The notes beneath the pieces were generated by a model that searched no databases, was not told the DNA's origin, and was given only the letters and a program-made list of their open reading frames with translations. From Litchfieldella anticariensis FP35 = DSM 16096 (GTDB lineage: Bacteria; Pseudomonadota; Gammaproteobacteria; Pseudomonadales; Halomonadaceae), in the NCBI RefSeq assembly GCF_000409775.1, contig NZ_KE332377.1, positions 372,001 to 436,000 on the forward strand: a DNA stretch of 64,000 bases, read 5' to 3'. Made by a program: the position numbers and the translations under genes. This document shows positions 1 to 7,577 of the stretch, one piece after another. The number at the start of each line of letters is the position of its first letter. Within the stretch, counting starts at the first letter, position 1.

Positions 1-351
1 CGGGGGCTGGCTGAAATATCCCTGCAATGGATGGTCGAACGTGCCAAGGCGCAAGGGCTGCGTTTCAATGAAGACATCAAACCCCTGCAACCGGCCGACC
101 CTACGGCGATGCTTCACGATTCGCTCGCCACACCCGGCGGTAGAATGCTCAAGTGGCTACACTTGGGGGCAAGGCCAAGAATGATCCCCGAAGGCGCCCT
201 GATACATGAAGGCGTGGACCAACGTTTGGCCCATTGCGACTACCAGCCCAGCTCACTGCCAGGTCACTACATCACGGTAGCTGCACAAACGCCGGTTTCG
301 ACAGCCAGGGTAGAAGCATCGGATACCGTGACATATGGCCATGCCGGATAG
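1..351 (+). CDS. DUF2235 family hydrolase, C-terminal fragment
   Basis: The frame is open from the first base, so the gene begins before the window; about 116 codons are visible, ending in TAG at 349-351. The translation starts RGLAEISLQWMVERAKAQGL and later has RMIPEGALIHEGVDQR and YQPSSLP. That arrangement (LxDIxLxWM, then IP..xxIHxSV..R, then YxPxNLP) is typical of the C-terminal end of DUF2235 proteins, the alpha/beta-hydrolase family that includes T6SS phospholipase effectors such as Tle1. The catalytic GxSxG region lies outside the window, so activity and any secretion-system link cannot be judged. The last 25 or so residues after YQPSSLP look like an unstructured tail. Confidence 0.6.
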   Translation, partial: RGLAEISLQWMVERAKAQGLRFNEDIKPLQPADPTAMLHDSLATPGGRMLKWLHLGARPRMIPEGALIHEGVDQRLAHCDYQPSSLPGHYITVAAQTPVSTARVEASDTVTYGHAG

Positions 352-472
352 CACTTGGCTGGGTAGGGTTAAAAAAACCATTGTAGTCGGGCCGAAAGTG
401 AAAATTTTGTTGGCTGAGTGAAGAAAAAATTGATCCAATGAGGAGTAGTGAACCTCAAGAGGTAGGCGCTAC

Positions 473-1945
473 ATGACCCCGGTGGGTTACGAGTACCTGC
501 GGCAGACACTGAATCTGAGTGCCTTTCGACCTGAGCTGCCTGCTCAGGTGCGGCCAGTGACGCGGATCACGAGATTGAGTGACTGTCTCGCGGTACCTCC
601 TCATCGGGCACCGCGAGACGAGGCCTTGGCCCATCTGTTGTTCGCGCTGAAGCATGAAGGAATCGACCTAGCCATCCTGGCCGAAGCGCTACCCAAGCTT
701 GACCCAGACAGGCTAATCGAAGCATTGCGTGAAGCGCCAAATGGGGCATATCTACGCAAGCTCGGCTTTCTCTATGAAGCGTTCACCGGGCGACTCTTGG
801 ATTATCAGCCCGAGGTTCGTGGCAGAGTGGTGCCGCTGTTCGACCCTCAGCAGTACGTTACCGGGCCCAGTCGGCGCGATTCACGTTGGCGTATCGATTT
901 CAATGGTCTGGGTTCGCTGCGGTGGTGTGCCACGGTGCGGCGAACGGCGGAGGTCAAGCGGCTTTTGGCTGAAGAGGTACTGACCAAGGCAGTCGACTTC
1001 ATCGACTCGCTGCCTGCCGAGATGCTGGACCGGGCAATGCAGTGGGCCTATCTCAGCGAAACCCAGTCGTCGTTCGCGATCGAGCGCGAAGCTCCTTCGG
1101 CCGACAAGCAGCAACGCTTCGTGCAACTACTACATCAGGCTCATGAACCAAGGGAACTGGACGAGCCTTATCTGGTGCAGTTGCAGAACACCACGCTCGA
1201 TAACCCGTTCGAAAAAGCTTACGGCTTTCGCGGTGAACAGAATTTCCTGCATAACGGGCTACGTGGCGCCATTGGGGTCAGTTATTTGCCACCTCCGCCT
1301 GAGCTATGCCGAGAGCTCATGGCAGGGTTGATCGAGTTTGCAAACGATGCACCACGGCATGTGCATCCGCTGGTGGCTGCGGCGGTAACCTCTTTCGGAT
1401 TCGTATTGCTGCACCCCTTCATGGACGGCAATGGTCGAATATCGCGGTTTCTCGTCCATCAGCAGCTTTGCCAGTCTGGTATGCTGAAGAAGGGCTTGTT
1501 GTTGCCTGTCTCGGTGGCCATGAAGCGTCATGAGGCTGAATATCTAGCAGCCTTGGAAACTTTCTCGCAACCTGCCCGTGAGCGCTGGCGCGTGAACTGG
1601 ATCGATGCCGAGCATCATGACTTCGAATTCATGGGTAGTGAGGCCATCTATCGCTATTGGGACGCAACGCCTGCTGTAGAATTCCTACTACGGATGGCCC
1701 AGGCGGCTCTGGAAACCGATCTCAAAGAAGAAACGCGTTACCTTCAGCATTTCGACCAAGTGTATCGGGCCGTGGATGAGCGTTTCGACATCAGAGGAAG
1801 CGATCTGGCGAGGCTGGTCATGATGTGTTTAAGCCATGATGGACGGCTATCGCAGAACCGCCGCAAGCAGTTTCGCTACCAAGTGCCCGAAGACGCCATG
1901 GACTTTCTCGAGCAACAGGCTCAACAGGTAATGCGCGAAGCATGA
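473..1945 (+). CDS. Fic domain protein (protein adenylyltransferase)
   Basis: A 490-residue protein with an intact Fic core motif HPFMDGNGRISR at about residues 314-325, matching HxFx(D/E)GNGRxxR. The His is the catalytic base and the Asp/Asn-Gly-Arg segment binds ATP phosphates and Mg. Fic proteins of this build usually transfer AMP from ATP to a hydroxyl of a target protein. At about residues 199-204 there is SFAIER inside SSFAIERE, resembling the N-terminal inhibitory helix motif (S/T)xxxE(G/N) of self-inhibited class II Fic enzymes, but with Arg in the last position. The C-terminal ~130 residues form a separate helical region. The ATG at 473 is preceded by a weak purine-rich SD. It appears monocistronic: DUF2235 ends 121 bp upstream and a REP unit follows. 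The target is unknown. Confidence 0.88.
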   Translation: MTPVGYEYLRQTLNLSAFRPELPAQVRPVTRITRLSDCLAVPPHRAPRDEALAHLLFALKHEGIDLAILAEALPKLDPDRLIEALREAPNGAYLRKLGFLYEAFTGRLLDYQPEVRGRVVPLFDPQQYVTGPSRRDSRWRIDFNGLGSLRWCATVRRTAEVKRLLAEEVLTKAVDFIDSLPAEMLDRAMQWAYLSETQSSFAIEREAPSADKQQRFVQLLHQAHEPRELDEPYLVQLQNTTLDNPFEKAYGFRGEQNFLHNGLRGAIGVSYLPPPPELCRELMAGLIEFANDAPRHVHPLVAAAVTSFGFVLLHPFMDGNGRISRFLVHQQLCQSGMLKKGLLLPVSVAMKRHEAEYLAALETFSQPARERWRVNWIDAEHHDFEFMGSEAIYRYWDATPAVEFLLRMAQAALETDLKEETRYLQHFDQVYRAVDERFDIRGSDLARLVMMCLSHDGRLSQNRRKQFRYQVPEDAMDFLEQQAQQVMREA

Positions 1946-1970
1946 ATTGCATCGCCAGGCCCGTGGAGTG

Positions 1971-2016
1971 GTGGGAGCGCAGCTTGCTGCGCGATCCGGC
2001 CGTCAGGCCGGCTATC
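1971..2016 (+). repeat. Single REP/BIME unit
   Basis: This is a GTGGGAGCGCAGC head with the palindrome GCGCAGCTTGCTGCGC, followed by the palindrome CCGGCCGTCAGGCCGG. It is the same element, on the opposite strand to the B unit, as those that make up the large arrays near 38.6, 47.6 and 49.5 kb. It lies between fic and the epimerase gene and could act as a transcript-end stem-loop. Confidence 0.8.
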
Positions 2017-2043
2017 GACACTTAGCAGAGAATTCGTCTCGTT

Positions 2044-3066
2044 ATGAAAATTCTTGTTACCGGCAATGCTGGCTTTATCGGCTTCCATACCGCCAAGAAA
2101 CTGCTGGAGCGTGGCGATAATGTGGTTGGTTTCGACAACGTCAACGACTATTACGATGTCGACCTGAAGGAAGCGCGCCTCAAGATCCTGAAGGAAACCG
2201 CTAAGCGCTTCGGCAGCGACTATCATTTCTTTCGTCACGATCTTGCCGACCGGCAAGCCGTTGAAGACTGCTTTACCGATCACAAGTTCGACCGGGTGAT
2301 CCATCTGGCTGCCCAAGCCGGGGTACGTTACTCACTGATCAACCCGCACTCCTATGTGCAGAGCAATATCATCGGCTTTACCAATATCATCGAAGCGTGC
2401 CGACATGCCTGGACGCCACACCTGACCTATGCCAGCACCAGCAGCGTATACGGCGCCAACACCAGCATGCCATTCAGCGAGCATCAGGGAGTGGACCATC
2501 CGCTGCAATTTTATGCTGCCACTAAGCGTGCCAATGAGTTGATGGCGCACAGCTACAGCCACTTGTACAAGCTGCCGACCACCGGGCTGCGCTTTTTCAC
2601 GGTATACGGTCCGTGGGGCCGGCCGGACATGGCGTTGTTCCGGTTTACCCAGAACATTCTCGAAGGCAAACCGATTCCGGTATTCAACGAGGGTAACCAC
2701 ACCCGCGATTTCACCTATATCGATGACATCGTGGAAGGGGTGATCCGCGCCAGCGATGATATCGTTAGGCCCAACCCGGAATGGAACAGTGACCAACCGG
2801 ACCCGGCAAGCAGCAACGCCCCTTTCCGTATTTTCAACATCGGAAACAACAACCCAGTGCAGCTAAACGCCTACATAGAAGCGATCGAGGAAGCCGTAGG
2901 CAAGAAAGCGCAAAAGGAACTGCTACCGCTGCAACCCGGCGATGTACCGGATACGTACGCCGATAGCACGGCATTGGAACAAGCCGTTGGTTACAAGCCC
3001 AATACGCCGGTGACAGAAGGCGTGGCCAAGTTCGTGGAGTGGTACCGCGGGTTTTATGATGTCTGA
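2044..3066 (+). CDS. NAD-dependent sugar epimerase (UDP-glucuronate 4-epimerase-like)
   Basis: A 340-residue extended short-chain dehydrogenase. The NAD-binding [15 protein letters not shown] (GxxGxxG) is at residues 7-21 and the active-site YAATK (YxxxK) near 158-162, with the Ser/Thr stretch ASTSSVYG upstream of it. The conserved [15 protein letters not shown] block is typical of UDP-glucuronate 4-epimerases (CapI/LspL-type), which interconvert UDP-GlcA and UDP-GalA for capsule or LPS. Full length for the family. It stands near a surface-polysaccharide region, which fits supply of an activated uronic acid. Substrate is inferred from the motif pattern; a UDP-GlcNAc or GalNAc-uronate 4-epimerase is the main alternative. 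Confidence 0.85.
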   Translation: MKILVTGNAGFIGFHTAKKLLERGDNVVGFDNVNDYYDVDLKEARLKILKETAKRFGSDYHFFRHDLADRQAVEDCFTDHKFDRVIHLAAQAGVRYSLINPHSYVQSNIIGFTNIIEACRHAWTPHLTYASTSSVYGANTSMPFSEHQGVDHPLQFYAATKRANELMAHSYSHLYKLPTTGLRFFTVYGPWGRPDMALFRFTQNILEGKPIPVFNEGNHTRDFTYIDDIVEGVIRASDDIVRPNPEWNSDQPDPASSNAPFRIFNIGNNNPVQLNAYIEAIEEAVGKKAQKELLPLQPGDVPDTYADSTALEQAVGYKPNTPVTEGVAKFVEWYRGFYDV

Positions 3067-3091
3067 ACAGCCCAGACACTCCCCAGCTTTT

Positions 3092-3217
3092 GTGGGATCG
3101 CAGCTTGCCGCGCGATGACAGCGTTATGCCGGCCGCCAATCGCGCAATGAATTGCGCTCCCACAGTACTTGGCACCATGCCAGCGTCTTTGTGGGAGCGC
3201 AGCTTGCTGCGCGATAG
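3092..3217 (+). repeat. Small REP cluster
   Basis: Three REP-like units in the 218-bp gap between the epimerase and SLC13 genes. There is a forward unit at 3092-3119 (GTGGGATCGCAGC head, GATGA tail), an inverted unit at about 3128-3162 (GCCGGCCG ... TGCGCTCCCAC) and a forward unit at 3191-3217 (GTGGGAGCGCAGCTTGCTG). The alternating orientation is that of a BIME. Nothing else is recognised in the gap. Confidence 0.75.
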
Positions 3218-3284
3218 CCAACCCCACCCAAGCCAGTCTAATGGAACCTTACAGCCCGCCACTCATCGGGCGGACCTGAGTTAA

Positions 3285-5051
3285 ATGGAATTATCCGCAC
3301 TCATCACACTTGGTGTCGTTGTCGCTGTCTTGGCGACGTTGGCATCCACACGCATCGCGCCGGATGTCGTGCTCATGGCCGCGCTGGCGTTCCTGGCCAT
3401 TTCCGGCATTCTCACTCCGGGCGAAGCGTTGTCAGGGTTCTCCAACCCCGGCGTAATGACCATTGCCGTGCTGTACGTAGTGGCGGCGGGGCTGAAGGAA
3501 ACAGGAGCGATCCAATGGGTCGCTCATAGCTTGTTAGGGCAGCCCAAGCGGCTCAAACATGCTCAACTCCGAGTGTTGCTGCCGGCATCCGGCCTTAGCG
3601 CTTTCATGAACAACACCACCGTGGTCGCCATGTTCATTCCCGCCGTGCAGGAATGGGCACAGCGGCTTAGGTTGCCGCCTTCCAAGTTACTTTTACCTTT
3701 GAGCTATGCCGCCATCATCGGTGGTACCTGCACCCTGATCGGCACCAGCACCAACCTCGTGGTGGATGGCTTGCTGCAAACCCAACGGGGGGTGTCGCTC
3801 GGCATGTTCGACCTTGCCTGGGTCGGGGTGCCGCTGGTGCTGGTGGGGGGGGCTTTCCTGTATTGTTTTGCCGACCGCTTACTGCCTGACCGCCTGGGGG
3901 TACTCGAACAGCTCGAGAGTGCTCGCGAATACAGTGTGGAAGTCAGCGTGGAGCCCAAGGGGCCCCTGCCGGGCAAGACGATTCAAGAAGCTGGGCTACG
4001 TAGCCTCAGCCATGGCTATCTGGCGGATATCGAACGCGAAGGGCGCTTGATGACGGCCGTACCACCGGACACTCAACTTCTGGCCGGCGACATTTTGGTG
4101 TTCATCGGTGCGCCGGAATGTGCACGAGAGCTGCGTCGTATCCATGGTCTGAAGCCCGCCACCGGCGATGTGCACAAGCTGGATATCGCACATCATAACC
4201 GCTGTTTGGTGGAGGCAGTGATCGGCCCGGATTTCGCTGGGCTGCGGCAAACCGTCAAGCAGTCGCGCTTCCGTAGCCGCTACCAGGCAGTGATCCTTTC
4301 CATTTCGCGGGCTGGGAACCGCTTGCCTGGCAAGGTGGGCAACATCAAATTGCAGGTCGGCGATACGCTGCTGATGGAAACCGGACAGGAGTTCGTTGAG
4401 CAGTACCGCTATCGTAAGGACTTCCTGCTGGTTAGCGCGCTCAACGACTCCACGCCGCTTAACTTCCGCAAGGCCCCGTGGGCGTTGGCGATTCTCGGCG
4501 CCATGGTCGTCTCCAGCGCCGTGGGGCTGCTAAACATTCTGGAGGCAGCGTTTCTCGCCGGTGGTGCCATGCTGGCCACCCGCTGTGTGACTGCCAGTAA
4601 GGCCAGGCGTTATGTCGACCTTACCGTGCTGATTGTGATTGCTGCCTCGTTTTCGTTGGGGGCGGCAATGAACAAGACCGGCGCCGCCGCGCAAATCGCC
4701 CAATGGCTGATGTTCGCTGACGATCTTTCGCCCTGGTTGGCGTTGGCACTGGTCTACGTGATGACAGTCATGTTTACTGAACTGATCACCAACAATGCCG
4801 CTGCGGTGCTGATGTTCCCCATCGCCACGGCAGTGGCCGACCAGTTGCAAGTCAATTTCATGCCTTTTGCCCTGGCCATCATGTTTGCGGCATCCGCCAG
4901 CTTCATGACCCCATTGGGCTACCAGACTAACCTGATGGTGCTGGGGCCTGGCGGTTATCGCTTTACCGACTACATGCGCCTGGGAGCGCCACTCAGTTTG
5001 CTCGTGGCGATAACGGTGGTGGGGTTGGTTCCTTTGGTGTGGAGTTTTTGA
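3285..5051 (+). CDS. SLC13/DASS-type permease with two RCK_C (TrkA-C) domains
   Basis: A 588-residue inner-membrane transporter. N-terminal membrane segments run to about residue 200, including GFSNPGVMTIAVLYVVAAGL and the SNT-type signature GGTCTLIGTSTNLVVDGLL near 145-165. A soluble insert at about 205-380 contains two TrkA-C/RCK_C modules (SVEVSVEPKGPLPGKTI ... CLVEAVIGPDFAG). Hydrophobic segments resume to the end, with ITNNAAAVLMFP and the second conserved loop MTPLGYQTNLMVLGPGGYR. Members carry sulfate, thiosulfate or dicarboxylates with Na+. Because cysQ, cysD and cysNC follow directly, sulfate uptake is the best guess. A paralogue of the same length sits at 61083-62846. Confidence 0.85.
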   Translation: MELSALITLGVVVAVLATLASTRIAPDVVLMAALAFLAISGILTPGEALSGFSNPGVMTIAVLYVVAAGLKETGAIQWVAHSLLGQPKRLKHAQLRVLLPASGLSAFMNNTTVVAMFIPAVQEWAQRLRLPPSKLLLPLSYAAIIGGTCTLIGTSTNLVVDGLLQTQRGVSLGMFDLAWVGVPLVLVGGAFLYCFADRLLPDRLGVLEQLESAREYSVEVSVEPKGPLPGKTIQEAGLRSLSHGYLADIEREGRLMTAVPPDTQLLAGDILVFIGAPECARELRRIHGLKPATGDVHKLDIAHHNRCLVEAVIGPDFAGLRQTVKQSRFRSRYQAVILSISRAGNRLPGKVGNIKLQVGDTLLMETGQEFVEQYRYRKDFLLVSALNDSTPLNFRKAPWALAILGAMVVSSAVGLLNILEAAFLAGGAMLATRCVTASKARRYVDLTVLIVIAASFSLGAAMNKTGAAAQIAQWLMFADDLSPWLALALVYVMTVMFTELITNNAAAVLMFPIATAVADQLQVNFMPFALAIMFAASASFMTPLGYQTNLMVLGPGGYRFTDYMRLGAPLSLLVAITVVGLVPLVWSF

Positions 5052-5183
5052 GACGGAAGATGCCGCTTCGCGGCATGAAGAAGGAAGGTGGAAGATAAAC
5101 GGTAGCTAACGTATTCCTCCTGCTTCAAGGTGCGAAGCACTGTACTTCTCTCTTCCCACTTCCTTCTTTTTAAAGGAGTCCCC
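5052..5183. repeat. Intergenic inverted-repeat element, copy 1
   Basis: The spacer between the SLC13 gene and cysQ holds a short hairpin, ATGCCGCTTCGCGGCAT (5060-5076), directly followed by GAAGAAGGAAG. The purine-rich arm 5078-5095 is an imperfect inverted copy of the pyrimidine-rich arm 5151-5168 (16 of 18 positions pair), so the spacer can fold into one long stem. A diverged copy occupies the next spacer (6012-6115). The downstream edge carries the cysQ ribosome-binding site AAAGGAG at 5172-5178. Confidence 0.6.
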
Positions 5184-6011
5184 GTGACGGATTTCGTAAC
5201 CGCCGACATGCAAGAACGTCTGATCCAGGGTGTGCATGACGCCGGCGAACAGGTGCTGAAAGTCTACCAGGAAGATTTCGAGGTCGAGACCAAGGCCGAT
5301 GAAAGCCCGCTGACAGAGGCGGATATGGCCTCTCATCATGCGCTGGTGGCGTTGCTCGAGGAACTGACGCCTGAGGTACCGGTGTTGTCGGAGGAGTCTG
5401 GCGAAATACCTTTCGAAGCACGCAAGCAGTGGCAGCGTTACTGGTTGATCGATCCGTTGGATGGCACCAAGGAATTCATCAGCAAGAACGGCGAATTCAC
5501 CTTAAACGTGGCGTTGGTGGAAGAGGGTGTGCCGGTATTCGGCATTGTGTATGCACCTGTGCTCGATACCACCTGGTGGGGGCAGCAGGGTTTGGGCGCC
5601 TACAAGATCGAAGGTGGCGTCAAACGGGCCATCCAGGTGCGTGAATTACCGGATCCCGAACAAGAACCTTGGAAGGTCGTAGGTAGCCGCCGCCATGGTG
5701 CCGCTGAGTTCGAGACATTCTGTGCAGAACTTCCCCATCACGAGCGGGTCTCCATGGGTAGTTCGTTGAAATTGTGCCTGGTAGCGGAAGGCCAAGCAGA
5801 CCTCTATCCGCGCCTGGCGCCGACCAGCGAATGGGATACCGCCGCCGCTCAGGCCGTGGTGACCGCTGCCGGTGGTGAAGTGCTCGATGCCCAAACGCTC
5901 GAGCCACTGCGTTGCAACCAGCAGGATAGTGTTCTCAACCCCTGGTTTATTGTCTGTGGGCAGCGGGATGGACGTTGGGAAAAGGCGTTGAAAGAGGCGC
6001 TACGCGCCTAA
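5184..6011 (+). CDS. cysQ: 3'(2'),5'-bisphosphate nucleotidase CysQ
   Basis: Start is the GTG at 5184, well placed after AAAGGAG; translation begins MTDFVTADMQERL. The 275-residue product carries the inositol-monophosphatase-family metal site: EAD near residue 38, LSEESGE near 70, and DPLDGTKEFISKNGEFT near 88-104, plus SEWDTAAAQAV in the C-terminal half. CysQ hydrolyses 3'-phosphoadenosine 5'-phosphate to AMP, recycling the by-product of PAPS use and limiting PAPS build-up. Placed immediately before cysD and cysNC, it completes a sulfate-activation module in the cytoplasm. Length and motifs are normal. Confidence 0.93.
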   Translation: MTDFVTADMQERLIQGVHDAGEQVLKVYQEDFEVETKADESPLTEADMASHHALVALLEELTPEVPVLSEESGEIPFEARKQWQRYWLIDPLDGTKEFISKNGEFTLNVALVEEGVPVFGIVYAPVLDTTWWGQQGLGAYKIEGGVKRAIQVRELPDPEQEPWKVVGSRRHGAAEFETFCAELPHHERVSMGSSLKLCLVAEGQADLYPRLAPTSEWDTAAAQAVVTAAGGEVLDAQTLEPLRCNQQDSVLNPWFIVCGQRDGRWEKALKEALRA

Positions 6012-6115
6012 AGAGGGAAGACGACGCTTCGCGTCTTGAAGAAGGAAGAAAAGTCTAGATACTTCGCATCTTCCATCTATCTTCCCACGAACGATTTTTC
6101 TTCAAGGAATGATCG
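6012..6115. repeat. Intergenic inverted-repeat element, copy 2
   Basis: The cysQ-cysD spacer repeats the design of the preceding spacer: a hairpin around GCTTCGCG (AAGACG ... CGTCTT, 6018-6037), then GAAGAAGGAAG (6038-6048), then pyrimidine-rich CTTCCATCTATCTTCCC that can pair back with the purine arm. The cysD SD is the AAGGA at about 6104-6108. Confidence 0.55.
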
Positions 6116-7033
6116 ATGACTGAGTTATCGCCCGATCGCCAAACCCACCTGAAACAGCTGGAAGCGGAGTCGATTCATATCATCCGCGAAGTCGCTGCCG
6201 AGTTCCGTAATCCCGTCATGCTGTACTCCATCGGCAAGGATTCCTCGGTGATGCTGCACCTGGCGCGCAAGGCCTTCTATCCCGGCACGCCGCCGTTCCC
6301 GCTGATGCACGTCAACACCACCTGGAAGTTCCGCGAGATGATCGAGTTCCGCAACCGCATGGCGGCGGAGGTGGGCATGGAACTGATCGAGCACATCAAC
6401 CAGGAAGGCGTGGCGGCGGGCATCAACCCCTTCGATCACGGCAGCGCCAAGTACACCGACATCATGAAGACCCAGGCGCTCAAGCAAGCACTGGACCAGC
6501 ACGGCTTCGATGCCGCCTTCGGCGGTGCGCGGCGCGACGAGGAAGCCTCGCGGGCCAAGGAGCGGGTCTACTCGTTCCGCGACAAGTACCACCGCTGGGA
6601 CCCCAAGAACCAGCGCCCGGAGCTGTGGAACGTCTACAACGCCAAGGTCAACAAGGGCGAGTCGATCCGCGTGTTCCCGCTCTCCAACTGGACCGAGCTG
6701 GACATCTGGCAGTACATCTACCTCGAGTCGATCCCCATCGTGCCGCTGTACTACGCCGCGCCGCGCCCGGTGGTCGAGCGTGACGGCATGCAGATCATGG
6801 TCGACGACGAGCGCCTGCCGCTCGAACCCGGCGAAGTGCCCGAAGAGAAGTGGGTGCGCTTCCGCACGCTGGGCTGCTACCCGCTGACTGGCGCGGTGGA
6901 ATCCAAGGCCGCCACGCTGCCCGAGATCATCCAGGAGATGCTGCTCACACGGACCAGCGAACGCTCCGGCCGCGCCATCGACCATGACCAGGCTGGGTCG
7001 ATGGAGAAGAAGAAGAGGGAAGGGTACTTCTGA
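6116..7033 (+). CDS. cysD: Sulfate adenylyltransferase subunit 2 (ATP sulfurylase small subunit)
   Basis: A 305-residue PP-loop (N-type ATP pyrophosphatase) protein. [18 protein letters not shown] near residues 37-54 is the ATP-binding loop. [20 protein letters not shown] near 137-156, the [10 protein letters not shown] block and the C-terminal [20 protein letters not shown] are CysD hallmarks. With CysN it makes adenosine 5'-phosphosulfate from ATP and sulfate. It is followed by cysNC as expected, but the two are separated by about 540 bp carrying an IVS-like element. The codon composition is noticeably more GC-rich than the upstream spacer. Confidence 0.96.
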   Translation: MTELSPDRQTHLKQLEAESIHIIREVAAEFRNPVMLYSIGKDSSVMLHLARKAFYPGTPPFPLMHVNTTWKFREMIEFRNRMAAEVGMELIEHINQEGVAAGINPFDHGSAKYTDIMKTQALKQALDQHGFDAAFGGARRDEEASRAKERVYSFRDKYHRWDPKNQRPELWNVYNAKVNKGESIRVFPLSNWTELDIWQYIYLESIPIVPLYYAAPRPVVERDGMQIMVDDERLPLEPGEVPEEKWVRFRTLGCYPLTGAVESKAATLPEIIQEMLLTRTSERSGRAIDHDQAGSMEKKKREGYF

Positions 7034-7553
7034 GCAACGAGCTACGAGCTACGAGCTACGAGCTACGGGTTGATTGTTGACGGTTGGTGCAACGGATGCG
7101 AAGCACCCCACAATGGATGTCAAGGAAGGACAAAATGCGTCATGAGCAGCTTGAGGTCTGGCAGCGAAGCAAGCAACTCAGCGTTGAGGTGTATCAGGAG
7201 CTTATGACTTTGCGGGACTTTGGCTTCAAGGATCAGATAACCCGATCTGCTCTTTCCATACCGAGCAATATTGCAGAAGGGTTCGAGCGTTTTACGGAGA
7301 AGGAAAAATTCCGGTATGTATCCATCGCCAAAGGGTCTTGCGGTGAGTTTGCGACCCAGGCACTTATCGGTATTGAAGTCGGCTACATACCCGAAGCTAT
7401 TGGCCAGCACTGGCGACAGGAAGCCATGAGCTTGTCTCGTATGCTGGGGGCTTTGCTCAAGTCTCTGACAACGTGTTCTCGGATCTAGACACCAAACATG
7501 AAGAGAGCACAGCCTGCTCGTAGCCCGCAGCTCGGAGCTCGCAGCGCTCGTGT
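7034..7553 (+). mobile_element. IVS-like element: four-helix-bundle ORF between inverted repeats
   Basis: The cysD-cysNC gap begins with tandem CGAGCTA units (7036-7067) and ends with a degenerate reverse-complement version (about 7515-7551). Aligned, the arms share ACGAGC..CGAGCTxCGAGCTxCGxGCTACGxG over roughly 32 bp. They enclose a single ORF for a four-helix-bundle protein of the 23S rRNA intervening-sequence family. Stem arms around such an ORF are the architecture of rRNA IVSs, but here it sits in a protein-coding operon. It is classed as mobile by inference; no target-site duplication could be fixed. Confidence 0.5.
7135..7488 (+). CDS. Four helix bundle protein (23S rRNA IVS / S23 family)
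   Basis: A 117-residue protein starting at the ATG at 7135, after AAGGAAGGA; upstream in-frame ATGs lack an SD. It begins MRHEQLEVWQRSKQLSVEVY and has the family signature DQITRSALSIPSNIAEGFER near residues 38-57, followed by KFRYVSIAKGSCGE. This is the TIGR02436/PF05635 fold, first seen as ORFs inside intervening sequences of 23S rRNA and related to Avd of diversity-generating retroelements. Function is not established; no reverse transcriptase or variable repeat is near. It separates cysD from cysNC and is itself flanked by inverted repeats. Confidence 0.85.
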   Translation: MRHEQLEVWQRSKQLSVEVYQELMTLRDFGFKDQITRSALSIPSNIAEGFERFTEKEKFRYVSIAKGSCGEFATQALIGIEVGYIPEAIGQHWRQEAMSLSRMLGALLKSLTTCSRI

Positions 7554-7577
7554 TCTTCACCAGGATGGAGAAACCCC

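Noticed and set aside
6125-6985. 286-codon ORF opposite cysD
   Set aside because: Complete overlap with a certain gene; antisense shadow caused by GC-rich codon use.
7135-7488. Avd-type accessory protein of a diversity-generating retroelement
   Set aside because: Same four-helix-bundle family, but there is no reverse transcriptase, template repeat or variable repeat nearby.
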